Part shown: positions 8,283-17,053 of the stretch, piece by piece
Layout: every line of letters begins with the position of its first letter
Position numbering within the stretch: position 1 is the stretch's first letter
Assembly: GCF_002897295.1 (NCBI RefSeq)
Contig: NZ_BEXF01000014.1
Location: 62,001-126,000, forward strand
DNA: 64,000 nucleotides
Source of the DNA: Brevibacillus reuszeri
GTDB taxonomy: Bacteria > Bacillota > Bacilli > Brevibacillales > Brevibacillaceae
Direction of reading: 5' to 3'
Made by a program: the position numbers and the translations under genes
The notes under the pieces: generated by a model
What the model saw: the letters and a program-made list of their open reading frames with translations, nothing else
Databases searched by the model: none
Told to the model about the DNA's origin: nothing

Positions 8283-9059
8283 ATGGCATTGTTGGAAGCG
8301 AAAAATTTAACGAAACGATTTGGTGGACTGGTAGCGAATCAAGACGTTTCGATTGCCATTGAAAAAGGAAGCATTACTGCTGTTATCGGTCCGAACGGGG
8401 CTGGAAAGACAACGTTTTTTAATATGATTACCGGGTTCTATGAGCCAGATGAGGGAGAAATCCTGCTGAACGGCAAGAGCATCAAAAAGCTGCGCCCGGA
8501 TCAGATCGCTAGTCGTGGCATTACCCGTACATTCCAAAATATTCGCCTGTTCAAGCAAATGACGGCTTTGGAAAACGTAATGGTTGGTGTTCACAGCCGC
8601 TTATCTGCGGGACTAGTAGGCATCCTGTTCAATACAAAGCGGGTACGTAATGAAGAAGAAAAGGCCCGTGTCGAAGCCTATCAGCTCCTGGAGTATGTGG
8701 GGATCGAGCATATCGCCAATGAAGCGGCAGGAAGCTTGCCGTACGGATTGCAGCGACGGCTGGAAATTGCCCGGGCGATGGCGACTAATCCACAGATTAT
8801 TTTGCTGGATGAGCCCGCAGCGGGGATGAACCCACGTGAGACGGTCGAGATGACAGACTTCATCCGCCGATTGAAACGAGAGCTGGACCTGACGATAATT
8901 TTGATCGAGCATGATATGAAGCTGGTTATGGGCCTCAGCGAATACATCCACGTATTGGACTATGGACGCAAGATCGCTGAGGGCACACCGGAGCAAATTC
9001 GCAATAACCCGAACGTAATTGAGGCGTATCTCGGAAAAAGCGCGTCGGAAGTGTCGTAG
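8283..9059 (+). CDS. livG: Branched-chain amino-acid ABC transporter ATPase LivG
   Basis: Cytoplasmic ATPase subunit, 258 residues. Walker A GPNGAGKTTFFN near residue 39, the LivG-type GITRTFQNIRLF (Q-loop), a signature segment with the divergent LPYGLQRRLEIARA, Walker B IILLDEPAAGMNP and the switch His in LIEHDM. AGGGAGGGG precedes the ATG. Usual family length. Confidence 0.95.
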   Translation: MALLEAKNLTKRFGGLVANQDVSIAIEKGSITAVIGPNGAGKTTFFNMITGFYEPDEGEILLNGKSIKKLRPDQIASRGITRTFQNIRLFKQMTALENVMVGVHSRLSAGLVGILFNTKRVRNEEEKARVEAYQLLEYVGIEHIANEAAGSLPYGLQRRLEIARAMATNPQIILLDEPAAGMNPRETVEMTDFIRRLKRELDLTIILIEHDMKLVMGLSEYIHVLDYGRKIAEGTPEQIRNNPNVIEAYLGKSASEVS

Positions 9060-9073
9060 GAGGAGGAAGAAAT

Positions 9074-9781
9074 ATGGCATTATTGGAACTGCAAGAGGTT
9101 CATACCTATTACGGCGGCATCCACGCATTGAAGGGATTAAGCATTACGGTGAATCAGGGTGAAGTGGTAACACTGATTGGCTCCAACGGTGCAGGGAAGT
9201 CAACCACGCTCAAAACCATCTGTGGTCAGACACGTGCCAAGCAAGGTAAGGTCCTGTTTAATGGGAAGGACATTACGCAGATGCGTACGCATGATATTGC
9301 CAAAGCTGGCATCGCACATGTGCCGGAGGGACGCAGAATTTTTCCAAAGCTGACGGTACGGGAAAACCTGGAGATGGGTGCCTTCGGAGTTTCGGATAAA
9401 AAAGTGATTGAAGAAGGAATAGAACGCGCTTTTGCATACTTTCCTCGTCTAAAGGAACGGATTGAACAAAAGGGCGGTACGATGTCGGGTGGAGAGCAGC
9501 AAATGCTTGCGATCGCGCGTGGTCTTATGATGAAGCCGCAAATTTTGATGCTCGATGAGCCGTCGATGGGTCTGGCACCGATTTTGGTTGAGCAAATTTT
9601 TGACATCGTCACCGAGCTGAACAAAGAAGGCATGACGATTCTGCTGGTCGAGCAAAACGCAAACCAAGCACTTTCCGTTGCTCACCGCGGCTATGTCATT
9701 CAAACCGGAGAAATTATTATGAAAGACGATGCACACACGTTGCTGGCGAATCCGCAGGTACGTGAAGCTTATCTCGCATAA
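9074..9781 (+). CDS. livF: Branched-chain amino-acid ABC transporter ATPase LivF
   Basis: Second ATPase, 235 residues. Walker A GSNGAGKSTTLK, signature MSGGEQQMLAIARG, Walker B ILMLDEPSMGLAP, and the LivF-typical LLVEQNANQALSVAHRGYV. Shine-Dalgarno GGAGGAGG lies before the ATG, 15 bases after the livG stop. Last gene of the operon; a strong terminator follows 11 bases after the stop. Confidence 0.95.
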   Translation: MALLELQEVHTYYGGIHALKGLSITVNQGEVVTLIGSNGAGKSTTLKTICGQTRAKQGKVLFNGKDITQMRTHDIAKAGIAHVPEGRRIFPKLTVRENLEMGAFGVSDKKVIEEGIERAFAYFPRLKERIEQKGGTMSGGEQQMLAIARGLMMKPQILMLDEPSMGLAPILVEQIFDIVTELNKEGMTILLVEQNANQALSVAHRGYVIQTGEIIMKDDAHTLLANPQVREAYLA

Positions 9782-9792
9782 GTATGGTATGG

Positions 9793-9826
9793 CCGATGGG
9801 GTGAAAGCTCTATCGGTTTTTCTTTT
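9793..9826 (+). terminator. Terminator of livHMGF
   Basis: CCGATGGGG (9793-9801) pairs, with two G-T wobbles, with CTCTATCGG (9808-9816) around a six-base loop, followed by TTTTTCTTTT. It separates the liv operon from the MocR gene. Confidence 0.85.
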
Positions 9827-9931
9827 CAAATACGAGTCTTCTGCTATGATGAAGAGTAGAGAATATTTGCACTTCATGACATCGACGGATCTTTCTAACA
9901 CGAACAGGTCAGATGGCACAGGAGGTCCGAT

Positions 9932-11410
9932 ATGCTAGATATTAGCCCGCGATTTGAAGAGAGTAACGAAGCGCTCTATTTGCAGCTATATCGTTATTTT
10001 TGCAACGAGATAAGAAGCAGACGGTTTGTTTCAGGAACGAGGCTGCCATCTGTACGAGCCTTGAGCAGTTTCTTGCATGTAAGTAAAACGACGGTAGAAA
10101 CGGCGTATCATCAGCTTTTGGCAGAAGGCTATATCGAGAGCAGAGAAAGAAGCGGCTTTTATGTGGTCGATATGGACTGGGATGGGCCGATGCTGAAGCG
10201 AAATCATACAGAGTCATCCGCGCCAGATCTAGAGCTATCATTGGAAGGATCAAACGCTGACTACAGTGCAACGCCTATCCAGTATGATTTTCACCAAGCG
10301 CGGGTCGATTCAGATCATTTTCCATATGAATTGTGGCGCAAATACAGCAATCAGTGTATGCAGCGAGAAAACAAGAGTGTGCTCTACTATGGCCACTACC
10401 AAGGAGAGCCGGAGCTGCGAGAAGAGATTGCCCGTTATTTGAGGCGCGCGCGTGGTGTTCAGGTGACAGCAGAGCAAATTGTGATAGGATCAGGGACACA
10501 GGTGTTGATTTGTCTGCTTGGCTTTTTGTTCGGCACACGTGAGCGAGTTGTTGCGATCGAGGAGCCTTGTTATCAGGGAGTTCGTACTGTTTTTTCACAG
10601 CTTGGCTTTGAGATTCGTCCGATTAAGCTTGAGGAGGACGGGATTAGTGTAGCAGCGCTAACGGAAAGTGGTGCGCGGATGGTCTACGTGACGCCGTCTC
10701 ATCAGGACCCATCGGGAATCGTGATGCCGTACGCTAAACGGGTAAAGCTGCTGAATTGGGCGAATCGGACTCAGAGCTATATCATGGAGGACGATTACGA
10801 CGGGGAGTTCCGCTACAACGGAAAACCGATTCCTTCCCTGCAAGGCTTGGATACGGAGGGGCGTGTAATTTATTTAGGGACTTTTTCCAAATCATTGCTG
10901 CCCTCTATCCGGATGAGCTACATGGTGCTGCCTTTTGACCTGCTGCCCATCTATCATGAAAACCTGGCATCGTTTGATCAAACGGCATCACGCATTCATC
11001 AGGAGACGCTGGCGCTATTTATGAAAAACGGAGATTGGGAGCGGCATATTCGTAAAATGCGGACACTTTATCGGAAAAAGCATGATGCCATGCTGCAGCT
11101 ATTGCAGGAAGAAATGGGGCCATGCATTCGTGTCAAGGGACAAGATGCAGGTCTGTCGGTAACCGTGGAGGTAAACAGTGCCTGTACCTCTGGTGAACTG
11201 GCAAAAATCGCTGCCTCTGTAGGCGTTCGTGTATATCCAACAGCGCACAAGTGGGTAGATCCGACGAAAAAAGAGCTGCCTACCTTTCAATTTGGATTCG
11301 GTGGGCAGACAATTGACGCGATGAATACGGGGATACGGTTGCTTCGAGCGGCATGGGAGCCATACATGCGAGCAAACATGGCCAAAAATCAAAAACATAT
11401 GCAAGTGTAG
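9932..11410 (+). CDS. MocR (GntR/aminotransferase) regulator
   Basis: A 492-residue MocR-type regulator. The N-terminal GntR winged helix is at about residues 12-75 (SGTRLPSVRALSSFLHVSKTTVETAYHQL). The remainder is a fold-type-I aminotransferase-like domain with DPSGIVMP, MEDDYDGEFRYNG and the PLP-lysine segment GTFSKSLLPSIRMSYMV. Such proteins bind PLP and act as regulators, not enzymes. AGGAGG precedes the ATG. The azlC gene starts 36 bases after its stop, so the exporter genes are the likely targets or co-transcribed partners. PdxR is a relative, but no pyridoxine synthesis genes lie nearby. Confidence 0.9.
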   Translation: MLDISPRFEESNEALYLQLYRYFCNEIRSRRFVSGTRLPSVRALSSFLHVSKTTVETAYHQLLAEGYIESRERSGFYVVDMDWDGPMLKRNHTESSAPDLELSLEGSNADYSATPIQYDFHQARVDSDHFPYELWRKYSNQCMQRENKSVLYYGHYQGEPELREEIARYLRRARGVQVTAEQIVIGSGTQVLICLLGFLFGTRERVVAIEEPCYQGVRTVFSQLGFEIRPIKLEEDGISVAALTESGARMVYVTPSHQDPSGIVMPYAKRVKLLNWANRTQSYIMEDDYDGEFRYNGKPIPSLQGLDTEGRVIYLGTFSKSLLPSIRMSYMVLPFDLLPIYHENLASFDQTASRIHQETLALFMKNGDWERHIRKMRTLYRKKHDAMLQLLQEEMGPCIRVKGQDAGLSVTVEVNSACTSGELAKIAASVGVRVYPTAHKWVDPTKKELPTFQFGFGGQTIDAMNTGIRLLRAAWEPYMRANMAKNQKHMQV

Positions 11411-11446
11411 GGATTTTTTGGGAGAAGAGAAGGGAGAGCACCAAGG

Positions 11447-12124
11447 GTGTCACAATCGTTGTTTATGCAAGGGGCAAGACAAATTCTTCCGGTAGCAGCT
11501 GCCGGGATTGTCGATGGATTGGTTTTCGGGATTTTGGCCAGACAAGCAGGCTTGGGTGTGACAGAGGCAATGCTGTTCTCCCTGTTAGTAAATGCGGGCT
11601 CGTCCCAATTTGCAGCCGTTGGGCTCATTTCCCAGGGGATTGTCGGTTGGCCGATTTTGGTTTCTACGCTTTTGCTCAATGCCAGACATTTATTATACGG
11701 GCTGGGATTGGGACCGAAATTTAGTGGAACGGCACCCTGGAAGCTGTCGCTGATGGCGGGTATGTTAAATGATGAAACATATGCGCTAAAAGCAACTTAT
11801 CTAGCATCGGGGGAAAAACCGAGTCTTTCGTTTTTTGCAGGAGCAAGCGTTGTCGATTATGTCATCTGGAATGGGAGTACGTTCATCGGTGCCTGGTTCG
11901 GGACTGTTTTTACGCAGACTGAAGCGTACGGTCTTGATTTTGCTTTTATCGCTACGTTTCTCGGGTTTCTTGCCGTCAATCTCATCTCATCTTTTCACAT
12001 CAAGGTTGCCCTCGGTGCTACAGCAGTGGCTTGCATCGGGTATGCCCTAGGCGGAGCAACAGTTGCGGTCATCGCAGGAACCTTGATGGCAGTGGGGATA
12101 GGAGCGGTGAGCGGTGAACGATAA
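11447..12124 (+). CDS. azlC: AzlC family amino-acid exporter, large subunit
   Basis: 225 residues with several hydrophobic segments. The N-terminal ILPVAAAGIVDGLVFGILARQAG and the LNARHLLYGLGLGP motif are typical of AzlC/YgaZ, the larger half of the two-component branched-chain amino-acid exporter. Start GTG 11447, with AAGGGAG about 10 bases upstream. The gene overlaps azlD by 11 bases, implying coupled translation. Its position after livHMGF and a MocR gene suggests a role in balancing branched-chain amino-acid pools. Substrate is inferred from the family. Confidence 0.88.
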   Translation: MSQSLFMQGARQILPVAAAGIVDGLVFGILARQAGLGVTEAMLFSLLVNAGSSQFAAVGLISQGIVGWPILVSTLLLNARHLLYGLGLGPKFSGTAPWKLSLMAGMLNDETYALKATYLASGEKPSLSFFAGASVVDYVIWNGSTFIGAWFGTVFTQTEAYGLDFAFIATFLGFLAVNLISSFHIKVALGATAVACIGYALGGATVAVIAGTLMAVGIGAVSGER

Positions 12125-12437
12125 AATTCTGTTGTATATCGGATTGATGGCAATCATAACCTATTTGACGAGATTTCCGATGCTAGTAATCAGTTCTCGT
12201 TTGGAGATTCCTGCTTGGCTGAAAAGAGGACTGGCTATGGTGCCAGTCGGAGTGTTCAGCTCGATGACGATACCGCCGATTCTGTTTCACACACCGAATG
12301 GGACATGGAGCCCGGAGTATATGGTAGCCGGAACAGCCGCACTTGCTGTTGGACTTTGGAAGAAGCAAATCGTCTGGGCTTTGCTCGCAGGTGTCGTGGT
12401 GATTGCACTCTGGCGTCAGTTGGCAGCATTTTTTTGA
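12114..12437 (+). CDS. azlD: AzlD family amino-acid exporter, small subunit
   Basis: 107 residues, four hydrophobic segments, with the family-typical ITYLTRFPMLV near the N-terminus and a Pro-rich second segment (MVPVGVFSSMTIPPILF). It starts at GTG 12114 inside azlC, preceded by GGAGCGGTGAG. With AzlC it should form the heteromeric exporter in the cytoplasmic membrane. Normal length for the family. Confidence 0.88.
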   Translation: MNDKILLYIGLMAIITYLTRFPMLVISSRLEIPAWLKRGLAMVPVGVFSSMTIPPILFHTPNGTWSPEYMVAGTAALAVGLWKKQIVWALLAGVVVIALWRQLAAFF

Positions 12438-12453
12438 CAGGGAGGTTACGTAG

Positions 12454-12936
12454 ATGGATGGAACCGTTCAGCAGGTAGAGGGTGGCAGTGTTGTGCGCTT
12501 TGAACGACATTTGCCTTATACCGTCGATGATGTTTGGGCTTCGCTCACAGAGCCGAAAAAGCTCGTGGAATGGCTGGCGGCAGCAGAAATAGAGTTAACC
12601 GAGGGAGGGCGCATCCAGCTTACGTTTGCCAATACAGGTGATGTGATGAATGGCAAAGTGATGCAGGTACAAGCGAGCAGCATTTTGGCGTACACGTGGA
12701 ACACTGATGATGCGAATGAATCGTTGGTGCGCTGGGAATTGACGCCTGAAGCAGATGGCTGTCTACTCGTGCTGACTCATACCATCCGTGTGCCAGAGCG
12801 GCTTTCTTATATGCTCGCAGGCTGGCATGTGCATCTCGATCTGCTGGAGGAAACGTTGGCTGGTGAGGTGAAGGGTTGGCCGTGGTCTCACTGGGAGTCC
12901 ATGCGAGAAAAATATGCAAAGCAGCTAGGTGAGTAA
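12454..12936 (+). CDS. SRPBCC/AHSA1 family protein
   Basis: 160 residues with an activator-of-Hsp90-homologue-1 (START-like) fold: VRFERHLPYTVDDVWASLTEPKKLVEWL at the N-terminus, followed by alternating beta strands and a C-terminal helix. Such proteins bind small hydrophobic ligands or assist stress responses; few have a known biochemical role. Shine-Dalgarno GGGAGG precedes the ATG and the gene is 16 bases after azlD, so it is probably co-transcribed with the exporter. The terminator follows directly. Function in this operon is unknown. Confidence 0.8.
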   Translation: MDGTVQQVEGGSVVRFERHLPYTVDDVWASLTEPKKLVEWLAAAEIELTEGGRIQLTFANTGDVMNGKVMQVQASSILAYTWNTDDANESLVRWELTPEADGCLLVLTHTIRVPERLSYMLAGWHVHLDLLEETLAGEVKGWPWSHWESMREKYAKQLGE

Positions 12937-12943
12937 AAAAATG

Positions 12944-12988
12944 AACCTCCCATGCATCGTCGTTAAATCGATGTGTGGGAGGTTTTTT
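12944..12988. terminator. Bidirectional terminator after the azl unit
   Basis: AACCTCCCATGCATCG (12944-12959) pairs, imperfectly in the middle, with the stretch ending TGTGGGAGGTT (to 12984), flanked by A7 and T6. It serves the rightward AHSA1 gene and the leftward IclR gene. Confidence 0.85.
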
Positions 12989-13000
12989 CATGTCCGCTGA

Positions 13001-13759
13001 TTACGATAAGCGATAGCCTAGCTGAATGGACATTTCTTTGACGGTATCGAGTGTTTCTTGTAAAATCTCTTCTTTTTTCGGCAGTACGCGATCAGTCGGA
13101 CCAATGACACTGACAGATGCTGTCACCTGCCCGGTGGAATCAAAGATCGGAGCGGCGATTCCTGTGACTCCATTATTGCGTCGATTGGAGCTGATTTCAT
13201 AGCCGCGTTCTTTGATCGCCACAAGATCATTTTTGATATCCTCTACTGAGTTGTAGGAATGAGGTGTATAGCTTTTGAGTGGCTCTGCCAAAATCTCATC
13301 TTGAAACGATTCAGACTGATAAGCGAGCAGTACCCTAGCTGCTGTAGTCGAATAGAGCGGGAAACGCCGGAAGGACTCGACTGTGAATCGAATCGGGTGT
13401 AGTGAGTCTTCCTTTGCTACATAGATTGCATCCTTGGAGTCTTGCACGCACAATACAGCCAGCTCATTTGTACGAGATACAAGCCTACTTAGAAATGGTT
13501 TGGAAAAATCGACGATATCATGGTTTGTCAGTACTTTGGTACCCAATTCAAGCAGCGTATAGCCTAGTGTATACTGCTTGTTTTTTTCATTTTGTCGGAT
13601 GAAGCCCTCCGATTCCAATGTGGAAAGCAGCTTGTGCACAGCGCCTTTGGACAGCTGCAGCTTTTTGCTGAGCTCTGTTACCCCTAGCTCCTTTGGAGAA
13701 TCGAGGAAGATTTTTAACAGCCGACAACTATTTCGAACAGAAGACAATACTTGATCCAT
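13001..13759 (-). CDS. IclR family transcriptional regulator
   Basis: 252 residues. N-terminal winged HTH at about 10-65 (LGVTELSKKLQLSKGAVHKLLSTLESEGFI), then the IclR effector domain with the typical YPLYSTTAARVLLAY-like segment (here FPLYSTTAARVLLAY) and the C-terminal GVTGIAAPIFDSTGQVTASVSV. Shine-Dalgarno AAAGGAG precedes the ATG. It is transcribed divergently from the ABC transporter/M20 operon, the usual placement of an IclR regulator beside a catabolic operon. The effector is unknown; the transported substrate or its product is likely. Confidence 0.92.
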   Translation of the reverse strand: MDQVLSSVRNSCRLLKIFLDSPKELGVTELSKKLQLSKGAVHKLLSTLESEGFIRQNEKNKQYTLGYTLLELGTKVLTNHDIVDFSKPFLSRLVSRTNELAVLCVQDSKDAIYVAKEDSLHPIRFTVESFRRFPLYSTTAARVLLAYQSESFQDEILAEPLKSYTPHSYNSVEDIKNDLVAIKERGYEISSNRRNNGVTGIAAPIFDSTGQVTASVSVIGPTDRVLPKKEEILQETLDTVKEMSIQLGYRLS

Positions 13760-13866
13760 GAAAAACGTCTCCTTTTGCGAGCATATGTCCTAATAAAGCT
13801 AGTCTCAATCGTGGTGCCTTTATCATAAGCTTGTTCTTCAAATTGAGGCAATGATTCTTTTAATAT

Positions 13867-13902
13867 GACTACCTTGAATAGTCAGTTTCTTTATGGTAGT
13901 AT
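13867..13902 (+). promoter_or_regulatory. Promoter of the PotDABC-like/M20 operon
   Basis: TTGAAT (13874-13879) and TAGTAT (13897-13902) are separated by 17 bases. The -35 lies within a small inverted repeat GACTA (13867-13871) / TAGTC (13879-13883), a second possible regulator site. Confidence 0.6.
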
Positions 13903-13911
13903 ATCACTATC

Positions 13912-13948
13912 GTTCTCGAATAGCAAACGTCGTTCTCTATTCGTGAAC
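13912..13948 (+). promoter_or_regulatory. Candidate IclR operator, long inverted repeat
   Basis: GTTCTCGAATAG (13912-13923) and CTATTCGTGAAC (13937-13948) are inverted with one mismatch over 12 bases, 13 bases apart. The element starts about 10 bases after the -10, so bound protein would cover the transcription start region, 28 bases before the start codon. Assignment to the adjacent IclR protein is inference. Confidence 0.6.
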
Positions 13949-13976
13949 AACTTAGACAAATCGGGGGTCGATTTAC

Positions 13977-15104
13977 GTGAAGAAAAAGGCATTGTCCGTA
14001 CTGTCCATTTTCGCTTTAACTGGTTCTCTGCTTGCAGGCTGTGGCTCATCCACAACGCAAACACCTACTCCAGCTCCAGCACCTGCTGCGGGAAGCACGA
14101 ATGAGAGCAGCGGAGCACAGGTACAGCTCGAAGACACACTCGTCGTTGCAGGAAACGGTGCGACTGTTGAAAAGCTGATGAAGGACGAGGTTTTCAAAAA
14201 GTTTAATGAAAAGTACCCGAACGTAAAGCTTACATACGTATCCGGGGTATCGACTGAAATCGTGGCAAAGGTAAAAGCGCAGAAAAACTCTCCGCAAATC
14301 GACCTGACCATCGTAGAGGGCGGCGAACAGGAGAAGGGGCGCCAAGAGGGCTTGTGGGAAACGGTTTCCGCAGCGGATATCCCGAATATGAAAAACGTTC
14401 CGGATGATTTGAAGATAACAGAGGATAGTGGGGTCGTCGTCAACTTTACGCCGATGGGTATCTCCTATAATAGCGAGCTGGTAAAGGAAAAAGGCTTGCC
14501 TGTTCCCGCGTCCTGGAATGATTTGGCCAAGCCTGAAGTGAAGGGCAACATCACCATGACAGACGTAGCGAGCAACTTCGGTCGTTCAACCATGATCATG
14601 CTTGCGTACGCCAATGGCGGTTCCGAGCGAGTGATTGAACCAGGCTTCGAAAAAATGGCAACGATTGCAGGATACATGCCTACCTTTGCGAAAAGCGCGG
14701 CGCAGCTCCAGCAAAACCTGCAAAGCAAAACAGCTGCCTACACGACTTGGACAATGGCACGTAGCTTAACGCAAAAAGAAGCAGGTCTGCCACTTGAGTT
14801 CGTTTTCCCGGCTGAGGGCGGCAATATCGTACCGAACGTAGCTACCTTGGTAAAAGGTGCCAAGCATCCACAAGCTGCAAAAGCATTTGTCGACTTCCTT
14901 TTGACAGATGAAGTACAAACGATGTATGCAACAAAGCTGTACTACAACCCAGCTACCGCTGTGAAGCTGCCGGATGATGTAGCTAAAACGCTCGAATTTG
15001 ACCGCAGTAAAGTCGTGAATTTTGACTATGACGTAATCAGTAAAGAAACATCTGCTTGGCTGGATCGCTTCAATAAAGAAATTGCACCTAAAACAGGAAA
15101 GTAG
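13977..15104 (+). CDS. ABC transporter substrate-binding lipoprotein, PotD-like
   Basis: 375 residues. Lipoprotein signal with ALTGSLLAGC, lipidated Cys22, then a Pro/Ala linker and a type-II periplasmic-binding fold (family of spermidine/putrescine, iron and opine binding proteins). Motifs include FNEKYPNVKLTYVSG and NFTPMGISYNSELV. The start is GTG 13977 with GGGGGT upstream. It heads an operon with the ATPase, two permeases and an M20 peptidase. The class does not fix the ligand; polyamine uptake is possible, but the linked peptidase argues for an acylated amino acid or small peptide-like compound. Confidence 0.87.
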   Translation: MKKKALSVLSIFALTGSLLAGCGSSTTQTPTPAPAPAAGSTNESSGAQVQLEDTLVVAGNGATVEKLMKDEVFKKFNEKYPNVKLTYVSGVSTEIVAKVKAQKNSPQIDLTIVEGGEQEKGRQEGLWETVSAADIPNMKNVPDDLKITEDSGVVVNFTPMGISYNSELVKEKGLPVPASWNDLAKPEVKGNITMTDVASNFGRSTMIMLAYANGGSERVIEPGFEKMATIAGYMPTFAKSAAQLQQNLQSKTAAYTTWTMARSLTQKEAGLPLEFVFPAEGGNIVPNVATLVKGAKHPQAAKAFVDFLLTDEVQTMYATKLYYNPATAVKLPDDVAKTLEFDRSKVVNFDYDVISKETSAWLDRFNKEIAPKTGK

Positions 15105-15106
15105 GT

Positions 15107-16207
15107 ATGCACGTGTCCAAGGTGATTGACGTCGAACTACGCGGCATCATGAAAAAATTTCAAAACAATGTCGTGGTTCAAGACTTCAACCTGCAGGTGG
15201 AGCAAGGGGAGTTTATCGCTTTTCTCGGCCCATCCGGTTGCGGGAAGACCACGACACTGAACATGATTGCCGGATTTTTGGACCCAGATGGCGGCGATTT
15301 GCTGATCAAGGGTCAGCGGATGAACGGGGTACCTCCTTATAAACGTGAGCTGGGAATGGTGTTTCAGACGTACTCGCTGTTTCCGCATATGACGGTCGCA
15401 GAAAATATTGCGTACGGTCTAAAGCTGCGAAAAATAGGAAAGCAGGAGATGCAGGAGCGTGTGAAGCGTGTGCTGGAGCTGGTCAAGCTGCCGAATGTCG
15501 CCGACCGTTATCCGAAGCAGCTCTCTGGTGGACAACGCCAGCGTATCGCCATAGCGCGTGCGCTGGTGATCGAGCCCTCGCTCTTATTGCTGGACGAGCC
15601 GCTCAGTAATCTGGACGCGAAGCTTCGTGAGGAGCTACGCGATGAGCTGAAGCGATTGCATCAGGAAATCGGTGTTACTACGATCTTCGTCACGCACGAT
15701 CAAGAGGAAGCTCTAGCTCTCTCCGATCGGATCGTTGTTTTGAATCACGGCTTTGTCGAGCAGATTGGCACACCACTCGAAATCTACAATCAGCCTGCCT
15801 CTGAATTCGTCCATACCTTTATTGGTAAAACGAATCGGATGGAGGGCGAAATCATCGCGATTGACGCAGACGGTATCACGGTGAGAACGACAGGCGGCCT
15901 TTTGATCCAGGCAGCCAAGCAAGCGCGCGATTTCTCTCTTCAGCAAAAAGTGATTGTGTTTGTGCGACCTGAGAAGATCAAGCTGTCAGACACCGGAGTG
16001 CACACGGGTGCGAACCAGGTAGAAGGGCATTTGCAGCTCGCTTCTTTTCTAGGCTCGTACACAGAATGCGAGGTTGTGGCAGGCAAGCATACGCTCTCTG
16101 TCAAAGTCCAGATGTCCGACAAATCAGCAGAACGGGAAGCGGGTACAACGGTTTACTGCAATTGGGATGCAGAAGACGTGCTGATCATGCCTGCTGAGAG
16201 GGGATGA
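15107..16207 (+). CDS. ABC transporter ATPase, PotA-like
   Basis: 366 residues. Walker A GPSGCGKTTTLN, Q-loop VFQTYSLFPHMTV, signature LSGGQRQRIAIARAL, Walker B LLLLDEPLSNLDAK and the switch His in VTHDQEEALALSDRI. A C-terminal TOBE/regulatory region (from about 235) is present, as in PotA and FbpC. Starts 2 bases after the binding-protein stop. It energises the transporter encoded with the next two genes. Confidence 0.93.
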   Translation: MHVSKVIDVELRGIMKKFQNNVVVQDFNLQVEQGEFIAFLGPSGCGKTTTLNMIAGFLDPDGGDLLIKGQRMNGVPPYKRELGMVFQTYSLFPHMTVAENIAYGLKLRKIGKQEMQERVKRVLELVKLPNVADRYPKQLSGGQRQRIAIARALVIEPSLLLLDEPLSNLDAKLREELRDELKRLHQEIGVTTIFVTHDQEEALALSDRIVVLNHGFVEQIGTPLEIYNQPASEFVHTFIGKTNRMEGEIIAIDADGITVRTTGGLLIQAAKQARDFSLQQKVIVFVRPEKIKLSDTGVHTGANQVEGHLQLASFLGSYTECEVVAGKHTLSVKVQMSDKSAEREAGTTVYCNWDAEDVLIMPAERG

Positions 16208-16210
16208 CGG

Positions 16211-17053
16211 ATGAACAAACGTCTCTCGATCACACTATTGACTGCACCTGCGATGATTGTGCTACTGGGCGTTTTTATTCTGCCGATGCTGCTTATGCTC
16301 ATGCTCAGCTTCCAGGATGACAATCAAGCATTTACGTTGAAAAACTATGCGCTTTTTATACAGGATTCGTTTTATTTGGAAATTTTGTGGCGGACGATTC
16401 GGGTTAGCCTCTGGACGGTGCTGGCTACCTTGCTGCTAGGGTTCCCGGTGGCGATGTACATGGCACAGGCATCTGGAAAAATGCGTGGAATTGTCACGAT
16501 GTTTATTCTTGCGCCCCATCTGATCAGCGTGGTTATTCGCAACTTTGGTTGGGTGGTTGTGCTTGGGGAAAAGGGCTGGATCAATGAGACGCTGATGAAG
16601 CTCGGTCTCATCGAGCAACCACTGCGGCTTTTGTACAACGAACTAGGGGTCGTCATTGGTCTAACAGATTCGTTCATTGCCTATATGGTTTTGGCACTGG
16701 CTACCAGCATGTATGCAATTGATCCTTCGTTGTCCAAAGCAGCCTCGATACTCGGCGCATCGCGTGCCCGCACCTTTTTTACAGTGACGCTACCACTGAC
16801 CTTGCCAGGTATTATCGCTGGCACGACGCTTGTATTTAGCTTGTCGATGAGTGCGTTTGTCACTCCGGCTCTCATGGGTGGAACATCGGTAAAGGTTATG
16901 CCGGTAATTGCGTATGAACAAATTATGGCTACACTAAACTGGCCGCTGGGTGCTGCGCTTGCCTTCCTGCTATTGGGTAGCACGATACTCCTGGTGACAC
17001 TCTATACGAAACTGATTGAAACGAAGAGGTATAAAGAGGTGTTTGCGTCATGA
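16211..17053 (+). CDS. ABC transporter permease, PotB-like
   Basis: 280 residues, six predicted membrane segments, BPD-type permease with the EAA-like loop LSKAASILGASRARTFFTVTLP. The N-terminal helix (LLTAPAMIVLLGVFILPMLLMLML) is typical of PotB-class subunits. Start ATG 16211 preceded by AGAGGGG. Overlaps the next permease by 4 bases (ATGA), so translation is coupled. Confidence 0.92.
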   Translation: MNKRLSITLLTAPAMIVLLGVFILPMLLMLMLSFQDDNQAFTLKNYALFIQDSFYLEILWRTIRVSLWTVLATLLLGFPVAMYMAQASGKMRGIVTMFILAPHLISVVIRNFGWVVVLGEKGWINETLMKLGLIEQPLRLLYNELGVVIGLTDSFIAYMVLALATSMYAIDPSLSKAASILGASRARTFFTVTLPLTLPGIIAGTTLVFSLSMSAFVTPALMGGTSVKVMPVIAYEQIMATLNWPLGAALAFLLLGSTILLVTLYTKLIETKRYKEVFAS

